Shown piece after piece: positions 15,476 through 25,524 of a stretch of DNA of 37,551 nucleotides (positions within the stretch are counted from its first letter, which is position 1; every line of letters starts with the position of its first letter). The notes beneath the pieces are model-generated. The model was not told the DNA's origin, searched no databases, and worked only from the letters and a program-made list of their open reading frames with translations. The translations under genes and the position numbers were made by a program. Where the stretch lies: positions 1-37,551 of the forward strand of contig CACBIC010000008.1 in the NCBI GenBank assembly GCA_902539235.1. Direction: 5' to 3'. The stretch comes from an uncultured Pelagibacteraceae bacterium (GTDB lineage: Bacteria; Pseudomonadota; Alphaproteobacteria; Pelagibacterales; Pelagibacteraceae).

Positions 15476-16765
15476 ATGAAAAAAATATTTTTTATATTTT
15501 TTCTATTTTTATATTTTTCAAATCTTAATGCAGAAATTAATTTTAATTACTATCTTAATAAGGCAATAGAAAATAATCTTCAACTTAATGCGGAAAGAAA
15601 AAATTTAGAATCGGCTAAACAGAGTAAAAACATTTCAAGGAGTGAATTTTTACCAAGTATCACTATTTCTGGAGATCAGACTAGTACCACTTCAACTAAT
15701 CAAGTTAATAAAAGCGGCACAAGCTTAGCAGACTCAAATTTAGACTCTGAAAGTAAAACTATAACATTAGAGCAAAAAATTTTTTCTGGTTTCAAAGGTA
15801 TAAATACATTTAAAAAAACTGAATTGGAAACCCAAAAAGCTAATTTAGAACTAAGACAAACTGAACAACAAACTATATTAGATACTGCTAATGCTTATTT
15901 TGATTTTATATATAAATCTAAAAATGAGAATTTTAATAAATCAAACGTAAATTTATTTGAGAGACAAGTTGAGTCAGATAATGCAAGATTACAAAAAGGG
16001 GAAATTACTCTTACCGATCTAGCTCAATCGGAATCTTCTTTAGCAGGTGCTCGTGCTAATTTAATAAAAGCAAAAACTGAACTTCTTTCCTCTAAAACAA
16101 ACTTTCAAAGAGTCACTAGTGAAAAAACTCCAGATTATGAAAGTTTAGATCAAAGTGTCGTCTTAGATTTACCTAATTCCCTAAACTCAGCATTACGATT
16201 AGCTGATTTAAATAATTTGAGACTTTTAATTTCTAAATTAGATTATGAAATATCGCTTAAGAAATTAAATATAGAAAAAGCAAGACTCTCACCTTCAGCT
16301 TCAATAAAAGTTTCAAAATCTGAAAATAAAGATTTTAGTTCAACAATAGACGAAAAAGACGATGAAACTGTGAAAGCAACTATTACTTGGCCTTTAATAA
16401 AAGGGGGGGAAAATATCTCTTCCATTAAAAAATCCTCTTACGATAAACAGCGCTCAAAATTGCTTTTACAAGATACTGAAAATTTAATAAATATAGAGAC
16501 CTCTAACGCTTGGTCTCAATTTCAGTCGTCAAAAAGTATTCTTGAAGCAACTAAAGCGCAGCTCAAAGCTGCAGAAATTGCAAATGAGGGAATTACCTTA
16601 GAGTATGATTCTGGTAATACAAGAACAACTCTGGAGCTCATTCAATCAAGAAGCCTTCTATTGGAGGCTAGAATATCATTTGCCCGTGCTGAAAGGGACT
16701 TTGTGGTCTCCCAGTTCGAACTTGCAAAACAAATAGGTACACTGTCTTTTAACTCGCTAAAATAA
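15476..16765 (+). CDS. tolC: TolC family outer-membrane channel protein
   Basis: Outer-membrane exit duct for type I secretion and RND/ABC efflux. It has 429 residues with a signal peptide (MKKIFFIFFLFLYFSNLNA, cleavage likely before E20). Two OEP repeats are visible: the first with KAIENNLQLNAERKNLESAKQSKNISRSEFLPSI-type helices, the second beginning near SALRLADLNNLRLLISKLDYEISLKKLNIEKARLSP. Gln/Ser/Ala-rich long helices and ITLEYDSGNTRTTLELIQSR near the end match the family. It directly follows the kinase gene, although export and glycerate phosphorylation have no obvious link. No strong terminator follows; the next gene, recA, has its own promoter region. Confidence 0.92.
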   Translation: MKKIFFIFFLFLYFSNLNAEINFNYYLNKAIENNLQLNAERKNLESAKQSKNISRSEFLPSITISGDQTSTTSTNQVNKSGTSLADSNLDSESKTITLEQKIFSGFKGINTFKKTELETQKANLELRQTEQQTILDTANAYFDFIYKSKNENFNKSNVNLFERQVESDNARLQKGEITLTDLAQSESSLAGARANLIKAKTELLSSKTNFQRVTSEKTPDYESLDQSVVLDLPNSLNSALRLADLNNLRLLISKLDYEISLKKLNIEKARLSPSASIKVSKSENKDFSSTIDEKDDETVKATITWPLIKGGENISSIKKSSYDKQRSKLLLQDTENLINIETSNAWSQFQSSKSILEATKAQLKAAEIANEGITLEYDSGNTRTTLELIQSRSLLLEARISFARAERDFVVSQFELAKQIGTLSFNSLK

Positions 16766-16790
16766 AGGCTTTTTCGAGGAGATATTTTAA

Positions 16791-16831
16791 GTTCTTGATA
16801 AAAAGAACAAAATGTGTACATTTATTATAAC
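16791..16831 (+). promoter_or_regulatory. recA promoter region with possible LexA-like operator
   Basis: TATAAC at 16826-16831 is a good -10, about 25 bases before ATG 16857, but no matching -35 is obvious. Upstream lie a 6-base inverted repeat GTTCTT...AAGAAC (16791-16808), GAAC-N7-GTAC (16805-16819), one mismatch from the alphaproteobacterial SOS box GAAC-N7-GAAC, and a dyad AAATGT-GT-ACATTT (16810-16823). Their position over the promoter spacer suits a repressor site. Whether this organism has LexA cannot be told here. Confidence 0.35.
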
Positions 16832-16856
16832 GATTCGAACAACAAAAAGGATAAAA

Positions 16857-17960
16857 ATGACAAAAAACAATTTAAAAGTAGTAAAAACTGATAGCAAAAA
16901 ACAGCAAGAATTAAAGGAAAAAAATAAATCTTTAGAGGCTGCAATTAGCCAAATAGATCAAAACTTTGGAAAAGGCTCAGTAATGAGACTTGGACAACAA
17001 CAGGCTTTAGATGTAGAGGCAATTTCAACAGGTTCATTAAGTCTAGATCTCGCTTTAGGTATAGGAGGTTTGCCAAAAGGAAGAATAATAGAGATATATG
17101 GACCAGAGTCCTCGGGTAAAACAACTTTAGCTTTACAAGTTGTTGCTGAAGCACAAAAAGCAGGTGGTATATGCGCATTTGTGGACGCAGAGCATGCAAT
17201 GGATCCAGTTTATGCTAAAAAACTAGGAGTAAAAACTGAGGAATTATTAATCTCTCAACCTGATACAGGCGAACAAGCCCTAGAAATAACTGATACATTA
17301 ATTAAGTCTGGATCAATTTCAGTTTTAGTTGTTGACTCGGTAGCTGCACTAACTCCAAAAGCGGAATTAGAGGGAGAAATGGGCGATCACCATGTTGGCT
17401 TACAATCAAGACTGATGAGCCAAGCCTTAAGAAAAATTACTGGATCAGTTTCTAAATCTAATACAATGGTAATATTCATAAACCAAATAAGAATGAAAAT
17501 TGGAGTTATGTTCGGTAATCCAGAAACTACATCCGGCGGAAACGCACTAAAATTTTATTCATCTGTAAGAATGGATATTAGAAGGATAGGGGCTATTAAA
17601 GAAAAAGATCAAATTATAGGTAACTCTACAAGAGTAAAGGTAATTAAAAACAAAGTTGCACCACCATTCAAAGTCGTAGAATTTGATTTAATGTATGGAA
17701 AAGGAATTAGTAAATTAGGTGAATTAATCGATCTTGGTACAAAAGCAGGTGTGGTTGAAAAATCAGGTGCTTGGTATGCCTATAAAGGAGAAAAGATTGG
17801 CCAAGGTAGAGAAAACGCGAAAATTTATCTTCAAAAAAACCCTAATGTTGCAGCAGAAATAGAAAAAATCATCAGAGATGAAGCTTCTGCGATTAGCAAA
17901 GAACTAGAAGGCAATCCTTCAGCAAACGAAAAAATTAGCAATAAAAAAGAGGAAGAATAA
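16857..17960 (+). CDS. recA: recombinase RecA
   Basis: DNA strand-exchange ATPase and SOS co-protease, 367 residues. ATG 16857 is chosen over an upstream in-frame ATG at 16812: an AAAGG ribosome site precedes it by about 6 bases, and the upstream start lies within the probable operator. Walker A is GPESSGKT (82-89), followed by VDAEHAMDP, Walker [12 protein letters not shown], and the loop [29 protein letters not shown]. The C-terminus is short and acidic/lysine-rich, as usual. A terminator-like hairpin follows at 17979. Confidence 0.98.
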   Translation: MTKNNLKVVKTDSKKQQELKEKNKSLEAAISQIDQNFGKGSVMRLGQQQALDVEAISTGSLSLDLALGIGGLPKGRIIEIYGPESSGKTTLALQVVAEAQKAGGICAFVDAEHAMDPVYAKKLGVKTEELLISQPDTGEQALEITDTLIKSGSISVLVVDSVAALTPKAELEGEMGDHHVGLQSRLMSQALRKITGSVSKSNTMVIFINQIRMKIGVMFGNPETTSGGNALKFYSSVRMDIRRIGAIKEKDQIIGNSTRVKVIKNKVAPPFKVVEFDLMYGKGISKLGELIDLGTKAGVVEKSGAWYAYKGEKIGQGRENAKIYLQKNPNVAAEIEKIIRDEASAISKELEGNPSANEKISNKKEEE

Positions 17961-17978
17961 TTCTTCTGCCATCATTTC

Positions 17979-18010
17979 AACGGGAGGTTTAATTTAAATC
18001 TCCCGTTTCT
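17979..18010 (+). terminator. terminator-like hairpin after recA
   Basis: AACGGGAG (17979-17987 region) pairs with CTCCCGTT (18000-18007); the inner bases extend the stem through GTTTA/TAAAT. A short T-rich tail (TTTCTT) follows. The tract is weak, but the stem and location 19 bases after the stop fit an intrinsic terminator. Confidence 0.65.
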
Positions 18011-18134
18011 TGTGAAATCTCAACTCTTGATTGACTAATCCTACATTTAGCGTTTAAAAAGTTTGGGTCAAAAATACATGTGTACAATCTAGTCCAGATT
18101 GGTTTTAATTAAAAAAAGAACAAAAGGGGGAAAA

Positions 18135-19685
18135 ATGAGTACACAAGCATCAAGCTCGAAAGTGTCTTCATCCTTAGATACCTCTCATTTGAAGGTTAAA
18201 TTTCCATTCAAAGCTAAGTATGGAAACTACATTAACGGAAAATTTGTAGAACCTAAATCAGGAAAGTATTTTGATAATACTACTCCTATCACTAATGAAG
18301 TTATCTGTAAGGTGCCACGATCGAACGAAAAAGACGTAGATTTTGCTTTAGACGCAGCTCACGCAGCATTTCCTACATGGGGAAAAACATCAATCACAGA
18401 GAGATCAAATATTCTCTTAAAGATTGCTGATGTGATAGAGAAAAATCTTAACGTTTTAGCGACAGCAGAATGTTTAGACAATGGAAAGCCAATCAGAGAA
18501 TGTATGGCGGCAGACTTACCTTTGGTAATTGATCATTGGAGATATTTTGCAGGAGTAATTAGAGCAGAGGAAGGTTCAGTTGCAGAAATAAGCAACAGTG
18601 AATATTCTTACCACATACCTGAGCCATTAGGTGTAGTTGGTCAGATAATACCATGGAACTTCCCGTTATTAATGGCTACATGGAAACTTGCTCCAGCATT
18701 GGCAGCAGGAAACTGTGTAGTATTAAAACCAGCTGAACAAACGCCAGCATCAATAATGTTGTTAATGGAATTAATTGGAGACCTATTACCAGCAGGTGTT
18801 GTTAACGTTGTAAGCGGATATGGTCTTGAAGCAGGTAAACCTTTAGCTTCTTCAAAAAGAATTAAGAAGATAGCTTTTACAGGTGAAACTACTACTGGAC
18901 GTTTGATTATGCAGTATGCATCTCAAAACTTAATACCAATTACTTTGGAATTAGGTGGTAAATCGCCAAACATTTTCTTTGAAGATGTAATGGCTAAAGA
19001 TGACGACTTCTTTGACAAATGTTTAGAAGGTTTTGCTATGTTTACGCTTAACCAAGGAGAAGTTTGTACTTGTCCAAGTAGAGCTTTAATTCAGAAATCT
19101 ATCTATGACAAATTCATGGAGAAAGCGATTGCAAGAACAAAAGCTGTAAAACAAGACAATCCTTTGAAGATGGAAACAATGATTGGAGCTCAAGCTTCAT
19201 TAGAACAAATGGAAAAAATTAAGTCTTATTTAGACTTAGGTAAAAAAGAGGGTGCCAAAGTTCTATGTGGTGGAAGCGAAGCTAAGATCAATAGTGGTCT
19301 AGAAAAAGGAAACTATATCCAACCAACAATTTTTGAGGGAAAAAACAACATGCGAATATTCCAAGAAGAGATCTTTGGACCAGTTGTATCAGTTACAACT
19401 TTTAAAGATGAAAAAGAAGCATTAGAAATTGCTAATGATACTCTTTATGGATTAGGAGCTGGTGTTTGGACTAGAGATGGAAACATTGCATACAGAATGG
19501 GTAGAGGTATAGAAGCAGGTAGAGTTTGGACAAACTGCTACCACGCATATCCGGCTCATGCTGCATTTGGTGGATACAAACAATCTGGTATTGGAAGAGA
19601 AACTCACAAAATGATGTTAAATCATTATAGACAAGTGAAGAATTTACACGTGTCTTACAGTGAGAAAAAATTAGGCTTCTTTTAA
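18135..19685 (+). CDS. NAD-dependent aldehyde dehydrogenase (AldB/ExaC-like)
   Basis: Oxidises short aldehydes such as acetaldehyde to acids; 516 residues. ATG 18135 has GGGGG 4 bases upstream, so it is preferred to an in-frame ATG at 18099. Motifs: [23 protein letters not shown] (171-193), FTGETTTGR (248-256), general base E272 in LELGGKSPN, catalytic C311 in [20 protein letters not shown], and [25 protein letters not shown] and the following DUF779 gene are hallmarks of the acetaldehyde/chloroacetaldehyde dehydrogenase ExaC/AldB group. Codon choice looks slightly less AT-extreme than in its neighbours, consistent with high expression. Confidence 0.93.
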   Translation: MSTQASSSKVSSSLDTSHLKVKFPFKAKYGNYINGKFVEPKSGKYFDNTTPITNEVICKVPRSNEKDVDFALDAAHAAFPTWGKTSITERSNILLKIADVIEKNLNVLATAECLDNGKPIRECMAADLPLVIDHWRYFAGVIRAEEGSVAEISNSEYSYHIPEPLGVVGQIIPWNFPLLMATWKLAPALAAGNCVVLKPAEQTPASIMLLMELIGDLLPAGVVNVVSGYGLEAGKPLASSKRIKKIAFTGETTTGRLIMQYASQNLIPITLELGGKSPNIFFEDVMAKDDDFFDKCLEGFAMFTLNQGEVCTCPSRALIQKSIYDKFMEKAIARTKAVKQDNPLKMETMIGAQASLEQMEKIKSYLDLGKKEGAKVLCGGSEAKINSGLEKGNYIQPTIFEGKNNMRIFQEEIFGPVVSVTTFKDEKEALEIANDTLYGLGAGVWTRDGNIAYRMGRGIEAGRVWTNCYHAYPAHAAFGGYKQSGIGRETHKMMLNHYRQVKNLHVSYSEKKLGFF

Positions 19686-19700
19686 CCAATAATATATAAT

Positions 19701-19725
19701 GGCCCATGATTCTAAATCATGGGCC
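19701..19725 (+). repeat. perfect 11-bp stem hairpin between aldehyde dehydrogenase and DUF779
   Basis: GGCCCATGATT (19701-19711) and AATCATGGGCC (19715-19725) are exact complements around a CTA loop. There is no U run after it on this strand (GAAATATAC follows), so it is not a standard terminator. It may protect the 3' end of the upstream message or set the ratio between the two genes. Confidence 0.75.
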
Positions 19726-19736
19726 GAAATATACAA

Positions 19737-20093
19737 ATGAAGGTGTCATTCACATTATCAGCAAAAAAACTCCTTAACGAAATAAAAGAAGTTCATGGCA
19801 ACGATCTTTTATTCCATCAATCAGGTGGATGTTGCGATGGTAGTGCGCCTATGTGTTTTCCAGCTAAAGAATATCAAGTAGGTAGCAGTGATGTAAAATT
19901 GGGAGAAGTAGACGGAACTCCTTTTTATATGAATGAAGACCAGTATGAAAAATGGAAACATACAGACCTTACAATTGATGCAGTTAAAGGAATTGGTGGA
20001 ATGTTCTCGCTAGATAATGGTACTGGACAAAGATTTCTCACAAAATCAGAAATATGTGTTGTAGTGGATAACGATAAAAAGCAGACAAATTAA
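19737..20093 (+). CDS. DUF779 family protein, aldehyde dehydrogenase partner
   Basis: A 118-residue cytoplasmic protein of unknown biochemical role. ATG 19737 is used; an ATG at 19719 lies inside the hairpin stem and is unlikely. Conserved family features are FHQSGGCCDGSAPMCFP (C32, C33, C40 and H27), GTPFYM, and KWKHTDLTIDAV with H75, followed by GGMFSLD. The Cys/His set could bind metal. Genes of this family are nearly always next to ExaC/AldB-type aldehyde dehydrogenases, as here, so it probably helps that enzyme or detoxifies the same substrate. It is followed by 43 bases and alaS. Confidence 0.9.
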   Translation: MKVSFTLSAKKLLNEIKEVHGNDLLFHQSGGCCDGSAPMCFPAKEYQVGSSDVKLGEVDGTPFYMNEDQYEKWKHTDLTIDAVKGIGGMFSLDNGTGQRFLTKSEICVVVDNDKKQTN

Positions 20094-20136
20094 TCTCTTT
20101 ATAGACAAGCCGAAAAATATCTGTATTTAATTAAGT

Positions 20137-22812
20137 ATGAGCCAAATTTTGCTTACAGATGTAAGAAAAAAATTTTTAGAATATTTTAAAAAAAACAATC
20201 ATCAAATTGTTGACTCAAGTAATTTAGTACCTAATAACGATCCAACACTAATGTTTACTAATTCAGGAATGGTTCAGTTTAAGAACGTATTTACAGGTTT
20301 AGAAAAAAGACCTTATAAAACTGCGACCACATCACAAAAATGTGTGAGAGCAGGTGGAAAACACAATGATTTAGAGAACGTTGGTTATACCCCTAGACAC
20401 CATACCTTTTTTGAAATGCTAGGTAATTTTTCATTTGGTGATTACTTCAAAGAGCAAGCCATCCATTATGCTTGGACTTTGTTAACTAAAGATTTTGGAT
20501 TACCAAAAGAAAAATTATTAGTTACTGTTTTTCATGATGATAAAGATGCATTCAATCTTTGGAAAAAAATATCGGGGCTAAGTGAAAATAAGATAATTAA
20601 AATATCAACATCTGATAATTTCTGGTCCATGGGTGATACGGGACCATGTGGCCCATGCTCTGAAATATTTTATGATCATGGTGATAAGTTAAAAGGTGGA
20701 ATTCCAGGAAGCCCTAACGAAGACGGTGATAGATTTATAGAAATTTGGAATCTTGTATTTATGCAATTTGAACAAATATCTAAAGATAAACGAATTGATT
20801 TACCTAAACCTTCGGTTGATACAGGTATGGGACTAGAGAGAATGACAGCAGTCCTTCAAGGCACTCACGATAATTATAAAATTGATCACTTTCAGAAAAT
20901 TATGGCTGCTTCATCTGATATAACAAAAACTTCACTCGATGATAAAACGATCGCAAGCCACAGAGTAATTGCTGATCACTTGAGAGCAAGTAGCTTTTTA
21001 ATTGCTGAGGGGATATTACCTTCTAACGAAGGCCGAGGATATGTTTTAAGAAGAATCATGAGAAGGGGAATGAGACACGCTCATTCTCTAGGTAGTAAAC
21101 ACCCTGTTTTTTACAAGCTTTTTGAAATTTTATTAAATGAAATGAAAAGTAGTTATCCTGAACTAATTAGCGGGAGAGAATTAATAGTCGAAACTCTTAA
21201 AAATGAAGAGGAAAAATTTTCCTCACTTCTAGAACGAGGTATGAAAATATTGAATGAAAATTTAAATAAAGTCCAAAACAAAACTTTTCCAGGAAAAGAG
21301 GCGTTCAAGTTGTATGATACCTATGGTTTCCCTTTAGATCTGACTGCTGACATCTTAAGAGGCAAAGATATTAAAGTAGATAAAGATGAATTTGAGAAGG
21401 AGATGGAAAAAAGTAAAGCGTTAGCTAGAGCTAACTGGAAAGGTTCGGGAGACAAGACTATCGAAGAAAGATGGTTTAAAATTAGAGAGGAATTAAATCC
21501 CACTGAATTTCTAGGTTATGAATTTGATAAAGCTGAAGGCGTAATAATTAAAATTTCAAAAAACGGTAAATTTGTTCAATCTGCTAGTACTGGAGATGAA
21601 GTAGAAATAATAACTAATCAAACACCATTTTACGGAGAGTCAGGTGGCCAAGTTGGTGACCAGGGATATATTTTTAGCTCAGAGTGTAAAATAAAAATTA
21701 ATGATACACAAAAAAAAATGGGAGATTTATTTGTTCATTACGGAAAAATTGAAAAAGGTGCAATATCAACTGGGCAGAGTGTAAATTTAGAAATAGATGT
21801 TTTAAAAAGAAATAACTCTAAAGCTAATCATTCAGCAACTCACCTATTACATGAGTCATTAAGAAGAACTCTTGGAAAACATGTGACTCAAAAAGGATCA
21901 TTAGTTTCACCTGAGAGATTAAGGTTTGATTTTAGTCATAATAAACCTATTGAAAAAGATGAAATGATAAAAATAAATAATATAGTAAATGAAATAATAG
22001 CAGGATCCTCTGATGTACAAACAAGAATAATGACTCCAAAAGAAGCTGTTAGTATGGGCGCTCTTGCACTATTTGGAGAAAAATACGGAGAAGAAGTAAG
22101 AGTGGTTTTTATGGGGAAGGAAAATAACGGTTTTTTTTCAACTGAATTATGTGGAGGTACCCATGTTAGAAATACTGGAGAAGTTGGTAAGTTTAAAGTT
22201 ATAAGCCAGTCCTCGATTGCCTCAGGTATCAGAAGAGTTGAGGCATTAAGAGATAAGCAACTAGAAGAGTATGAAAAAACAAAAAGTAAGGATAAGTCTA
22301 AGAAAGAGGCTAACCTTAAAAAGGAAATAGAGTTAATTAAAAAAGATCTTCAAGAATTAAAAATCAAACCTGATTATAAGGAAAATTTAGATTTATCTGA
22401 AAATTTAAAAATTTTAACTAAGCAACTTAATAAATTAAGAATTGAAAGTATTAAGAAAGATAAAAGCAAAAATATAATAAAGGATAAAAAAATTGGAAAT
22501 ATATTAATTCGGAAACAAATTTTAAAAGATTTTCCTCCCAAAGAACTTAGGGGCATTATCGACCAAGGAAAAAAAGATATTAAATCTGGAATAATAGTTT
22601 GTATTTCTACATTTGAAGATAAGGTTGGTTTAGCTGTAGGAATTTCTCAAGATTTGACATCAAAATATGATGCTGTTGATCTTGTAAAAACTGCATCTAC
22701 TATTTTAGGAGGCAAAGGAGGCGGCGGTAGAAAAGATTTTGCTCAAGCAGGAGGTGTAGATAAAAACAAAATCGAGGATGCCTTTAAAGGAATATTTAAG
22801 AAAATTAATTAA
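20137..22812 (+). CDS. alaS: alanyl-tRNA synthetase
   Basis: Charges tRNA-Ala; 891 residues, standard length. The class II catalytic domain begins with [20 protein letters not shown] and contains [13 protein letters not shown] and [16 protein letters not shown]; the editing domain has the zinc/hydrolysis motifs [13 protein letters not shown] and [16 protein letters not shown] Lys/Glu-rich coiled coil (about 710-780) leads to the C-terminal DHHA1 domain with [16 protein letters not shown]. The ATG at 20137 aligns with the usual family start. The stop codon interlocks with that of icd on the other strand (8-base overlap). Confidence 0.98.
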   Translation: MSQILLTDVRKKFLEYFKKNNHQIVDSSNLVPNNDPTLMFTNSGMVQFKNVFTGLEKRPYKTATTSQKCVRAGGKHNDLENVGYTPRHHTFFEMLGNFSFGDYFKEQAIHYAWTLLTKDFGLPKEKLLVTVFHDDKDAFNLWKKISGLSENKIIKISTSDNFWSMGDTGPCGPCSEIFYDHGDKLKGGIPGSPNEDGDRFIEIWNLVFMQFEQISKDKRIDLPKPSVDTGMGLERMTAVLQGTHDNYKIDHFQKIMAASSDITKTSLDDKTIASHRVIADHLRASSFLIAEGILPSNEGRGYVLRRIMRRGMRHAHSLGSKHPVFYKLFEILLNEMKSSYPELISGRELIVETLKNEEEKFSSLLERGMKILNENLNKVQNKTFPGKEAFKLYDTYGFPLDLTADILRGKDIKVDKDEFEKEMEKSKALARANWKGSGDKTIEERWFKIREELNPTEFLGYEFDKAEGVIIKISKNGKFVQSASTGDEVEIITNQTPFYGESGGQVGDQGYIFSSECKIKINDTQKKMGDLFVHYGKIEKGAISTGQSVNLEIDVLKRNNSKANHSATHLLHESLRRTLGKHVTQKGSLVSPERLRFDFSHNKPIEKDEMIKINNIVNEIIAGSSDVQTRIMTPKEAVSMGALALFGEKYGEEVRVVFMGKENNGFFSTELCGGTHVRNTGEVGKFKVISQSSIASGIRRVEALRDKQLEEYEKTKSKDKSKKEANLKKEIELIKKDLQELKIKPDYKENLDLSENLKILTKQLNKLRIESIKKDKSKNIIKDKKIGNILIRKQILKDFPPKELRGIIDQGKKDIKSGIIVCISTFEDKVGLAVGISQDLTSKYDAVDLVKTASTILGGKGGGGRKDFAQAGGVDKNKIEDAFKGIFKKIN

Positions 22813-24019
22813 GTTTCTTTTTCAAATTTCCGTCAATCGCTTCTAAGAATTGACTCGTGGTTAGGAATTTATTTGATTTATCTATCAAAATTGACAAATC
22901 TTTAGTCATTGAACCACTTTCAACTGTTTTTACACACACGTGTTCAACATTTTTAGAAAATTTAATTAGTTCTTCATTACCATCGAGTTTACCCCTATGA
23001 GCTAATCCTCTTGTCCAGGCAAATATAGACGCTATTGGATTAGTTGAAGTTTCTTTTCCTTGTTGATGCATTCTATAGTGCCTAGTTACAGTTCCATGAG
23101 CCGCCTCAGACTCTACTGTATTGCCATCCGGTGTCATTAAAACGCTGGTCATAAGTCCTAAAGACCCAAATCCTTGAGCAACAGTATCAGACTGTACGTC
23201 ACCATCATAATTCTTACAAGCCCAAATGTACCCACCACTCCATTTCATAGCACAAGCTACCATGTCATCAATTAATCTATGTTCATAAGTAATATTTGCT
23301 TTCTTAAATTTACTAGAAAATTCTTTTTCAAAAACTTCTTGAAAAAGATCTTTAAACCGTCCGTCGTAAGCCTTCAGGATTGTATTTTTAGTTGATAAAT
23401 AAACTGGCCATTTTCTTCCAAGACCGTAATTCATACATGCTCTTGCAAAATTTTTTATAGAATCATCTAGATTGTACATTGTAAGAGCAGTTCCAGATCC
23501 AGGAAAATCAAAAACCTTAAACTCTTTTTTATCTTTTCCATCCTTTGAAGTCCATTTAACTTCTAAATTACCTTCACCAGGTATAAGAAAATCAGTAGCT
23601 CTATATTGATCACCGAAAGCATGTCTTCCAATTACAATAGGCTGGGTCCAACTAGGTACAAGTTTGGGAATATTCTTACAAATAATTGGTTCTCTAAAAA
23701 CTGTGCCCCCTAAGATATTTCTAATAGTCCCGTTTGGCGATCGCCACATTTTCTTTAGTTTAAACTCTTCTACACGAGCCTCGTCAGGTGTAATTGTTGC
23801 ACATTTTACTCCTACGCCATATTTTTTGATAGCATTTGCTGCATCCACAGTGATTTTGTCATCAGTTTTATCTCTACTTTCCATCCCAAGGTCATAGTAT
23901 TTAAGATCTATCTCAAGATATGGCTTAATAAGCTTATCTTTAATAAATGACCATATAATTCTGGTCATTTCGTCGCCATCTAACTCTACTACCGGATTTT
24001 TTACTTTTAATTTTGCCAT
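22805..24019 (-). CDS. icd: NADP-dependent isocitrate dehydrogenase (eukaryote-like type)
   Basis: TCA-cycle enzyme making 2-oxoglutarate, CO2 and NADPH. It has 404 residues and belongs to the homodimeric type found in alphaproteobacteria and mitochondria rather than the E. coli type. Evidence: [14 protein letters not shown] at the N-terminus, SPNGTIRN (substrate binding), [32 protein letters not shown], and [11 protein letters not shown] with the NADP-specifying residues nearby. The ATG start at 24019 faces psd across 63 bases. Confidence 0.97.
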   Translation of the reverse strand: MAKLKVKNPVVELDGDEMTRIIWSFIKDKLIKPYLEIDLKYYDLGMESRDKTDDKITVDAANAIKKYGVGVKCATITPDEARVEEFKLKKMWRSPNGTIRNILGGTVFREPIICKNIPKLVPSWTQPIVIGRHAFGDQYRATDFLIPGEGNLEVKWTSKDGKDKKEFKVFDFPGSGTALTMYNLDDSIKNFARACMNYGLGRKWPVYLSTKNTILKAYDGRFKDLFQEVFEKEFSSKFKKANITYEHRLIDDMVACAMKWSGGYIWACKNYDGDVQSDTVAQGFGSLGLMTSVLMTPDGNTVESEAAHGTVTRHYRMHQQGKETSTNPIASIFAWTRGLAHRGKLDGNEELIKFSKNVEHVCVKTVESGSMTKDLSILIDKSNKFLTTSQFLEAIDGNLKKKLN

Positions 24020-24082
24020 AAAATATTGATTGATAAACTGAGATTTTTATACATATTAAGAAAATTTAGCAAACTTAAAATT

Positions 24083-24730
24083 ATGTTTAATACAATTTTT
24101 CCAAAAATTCATAAAGAAGGCTACAAATTCTTAGCTATTTCAATCTTAATAACATTTGTAATTTTATTTTTTTCAAAGTTTTTAGGGTTCATTTCAATAA
24201 TAATAACAGTCTGGGTCTATTATTTTTTTAGAGATCCTGAACGTTTTCCAATAAATGATGACAATTATTTGGTAAGCCCAGCTGACGGATTGATAACTGA
24301 TATATCGGAAAGATCCGGTCCAGAGGAACTTCGATTGGAAAATACGACTTATACAAAAGTAAGTGTTTTTATGAACGTGTTTAATTGCCATGTAAATCGA
24401 ATTCCGACTAGTGGAAAAATTGATGAAATTTATTATAAACCTGGAAAGTTTTTGAATGCATCATTAGATAAAGCTAGCGAAGAAAATGAAAGAAACTATT
24501 ATAAAATTAAATCTAAACAAAATAATGAAGAAATAATAATAGTTCAAATAGCTGGATTAATTGCTAGGAGAATTGTTTGCGAGGTAGAGCAGGGGCAAGA
24601 ATTGAAACAAGGAGATAGAATTGGCATGATAAGATTTGGAAGCAGAGTTGATATTTATTTTAAAAATAAAAAAGTTCTTGCAAAACTTGGACAAAATGTG
24701 ATTGCTGGAGAAAGTATAATTGCATCATAA
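24083..24730 (+). CDS. psd: phosphatidylserine decarboxylase, short type
   Basis: Pyruvoyl enzyme producing phosphatidylethanolamine at the inner membrane. ATG 24083 gives 215 residues; an in-frame TTG at 24026 would only add a tail close to the icd start. Two hydrophobic segments (about 15-47) anchor it, followed by YYFFRDPER, VSPADG, VFMNVFNCHVNR and the self-cleavage site RFGSRVD (G186-S187), where Ser becomes the pyruvoyl group. The short form with GS instead of LGST is typical of alphaproteobacteria. It is the first gene of the long + strand run and is followed by pssA after 2 bases. Confidence 0.95.
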   Translation: MFNTIFPKIHKEGYKFLAISILITFVILFFSKFLGFISIIITVWVYYFFRDPERFPINDDNYLVSPADGLITDISERSGPEELRLENTTYTKVSVFMNVFNCHVNRIPTSGKIDEIYYKPGKFLNASLDKASEENERNYYKIKSKQNNEEIIIVQIAGLIARRIVCEVEQGQELKQGDRIGMIRFGSRVDIYFKNKKVLAKLGQNVIAGESIIAS

Positions 24731-24732
24731 CA

Positions 24733-25524
24733 ATGGATCAAAATAAAAAATTCAAGCTAGTTTCTTCAAAAAAAACTAGATATTTACTACCGAACATTTT
24801 AACTCTTGGGGGCGTATGTTTAGGAATAAGTTCGATTAAATTCTCAATTGATGGAAATTTTAATCTTGCAGTCACACTAATATTATTAGCATCAATTTTG
24901 GATGCATTGGACGGAAGAATAGCTAGACTGATCAAAGGAACTTCTGAATTTGGAAAGGAATTAGACTCTTTAACAGATTTTGTTAGTTTTGGTATCGCCC
25001 CAGTATTTATTTTATACTTTTGGGAGTTAAATAATTATGGGAAACTTGGATGGGCTATTTGCTTAATTTACTCAGTTTGTTGTGTCTTAAGACTAGCTAG
25101 ATTTAATCTCACAAAAATTGAAGATCATGATGAATGGAAAAATAATTTTTTTGAGGGAGTTCCGTCACCTGCAGGAGGATTATTAATATTAACTCCATTA
25201 ATTTTTGAATTAAGCGCTCTCAGTTTAAATATTGATGTGAGAAGCTTAACCCCCTTTCTTACAGTTCTCATAGCTTTACTTTTAGTGAGTAAAATACCAA
25301 CACCATCTTTAAAAAAGATATCCATCTCATCAAAAGCTACTATTTTCCTGCTATTAGTTGCAGGTCTCATTTTTATCGCACTTTTATTTTATACTTTTGA
25401 AACACTTTTACTTTTTGGTTTACTTTACTTATCTTCAATACCAATAAGTATTTTTATTTTTTATAATCAAAAAAAGAAAAAATTAACAAAAATATCTGAT
25501 GAAGATCATGAAGATATTTTGTAA
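24733..25524 (+). CDS. pssA: CDP-diacylglycerol--serine O-phosphatidyltransferase
   Basis: Makes phosphatidylserine, the substrate of the neighbouring psd product, so the pair forms the complete PE branch. It has 263 residues and is an integral membrane protein with about eight helices. The CDP-alcohol phosphotransferase motif is intact: D57, D60, G61, A64, R65, G74, D78, D82 (DALDGRIARLIKGTSEFGKELDSLTD region). Its stop overlaps the next ATG by one base (TAATG). Confidence 0.95.
   Translation: MDQNKKFKLVSSKKTRYLLPNILTLGGVCLGISSIKFSIDGNFNLAVTLILLASILDALDGRIARLIKGTSEFGKELDSLTDFVSFGIAPVFILYFWELNNYGKLGWAICLIYSVCCVLRLARFNLTKIEDHDEWKNNFFEGVPSPAGGLLILTPLIFELSALSLNIDVRSLTPFLTVLIALLLVSKIPTPSLKKISISSKATIFLLLVAGLIFIALLFYTFETLLLFGLLYLSSIPISIFIFYNQKKKKLTKISDEDHEDIL

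Noticed and set aside
18031..18059. TTGACT with TTAAAA 17 bases later as the aldehyde dehydrogenase promoter
   Set aside because: The -10 matches only half of the consensus; the real promoter cannot be located by eye.
20102..20129. TAGACA ... TATTTA promoter before alaS
   Set aside because: Both boxes are weak, and read-through from the DUF779 gene is equally plausible.
24026..24082. TTG start extending psd by 19 residues
   Set aside because: The added residues are not family-like, and ATG 24083 precedes the usual FPKIHKEGYKF beginning.
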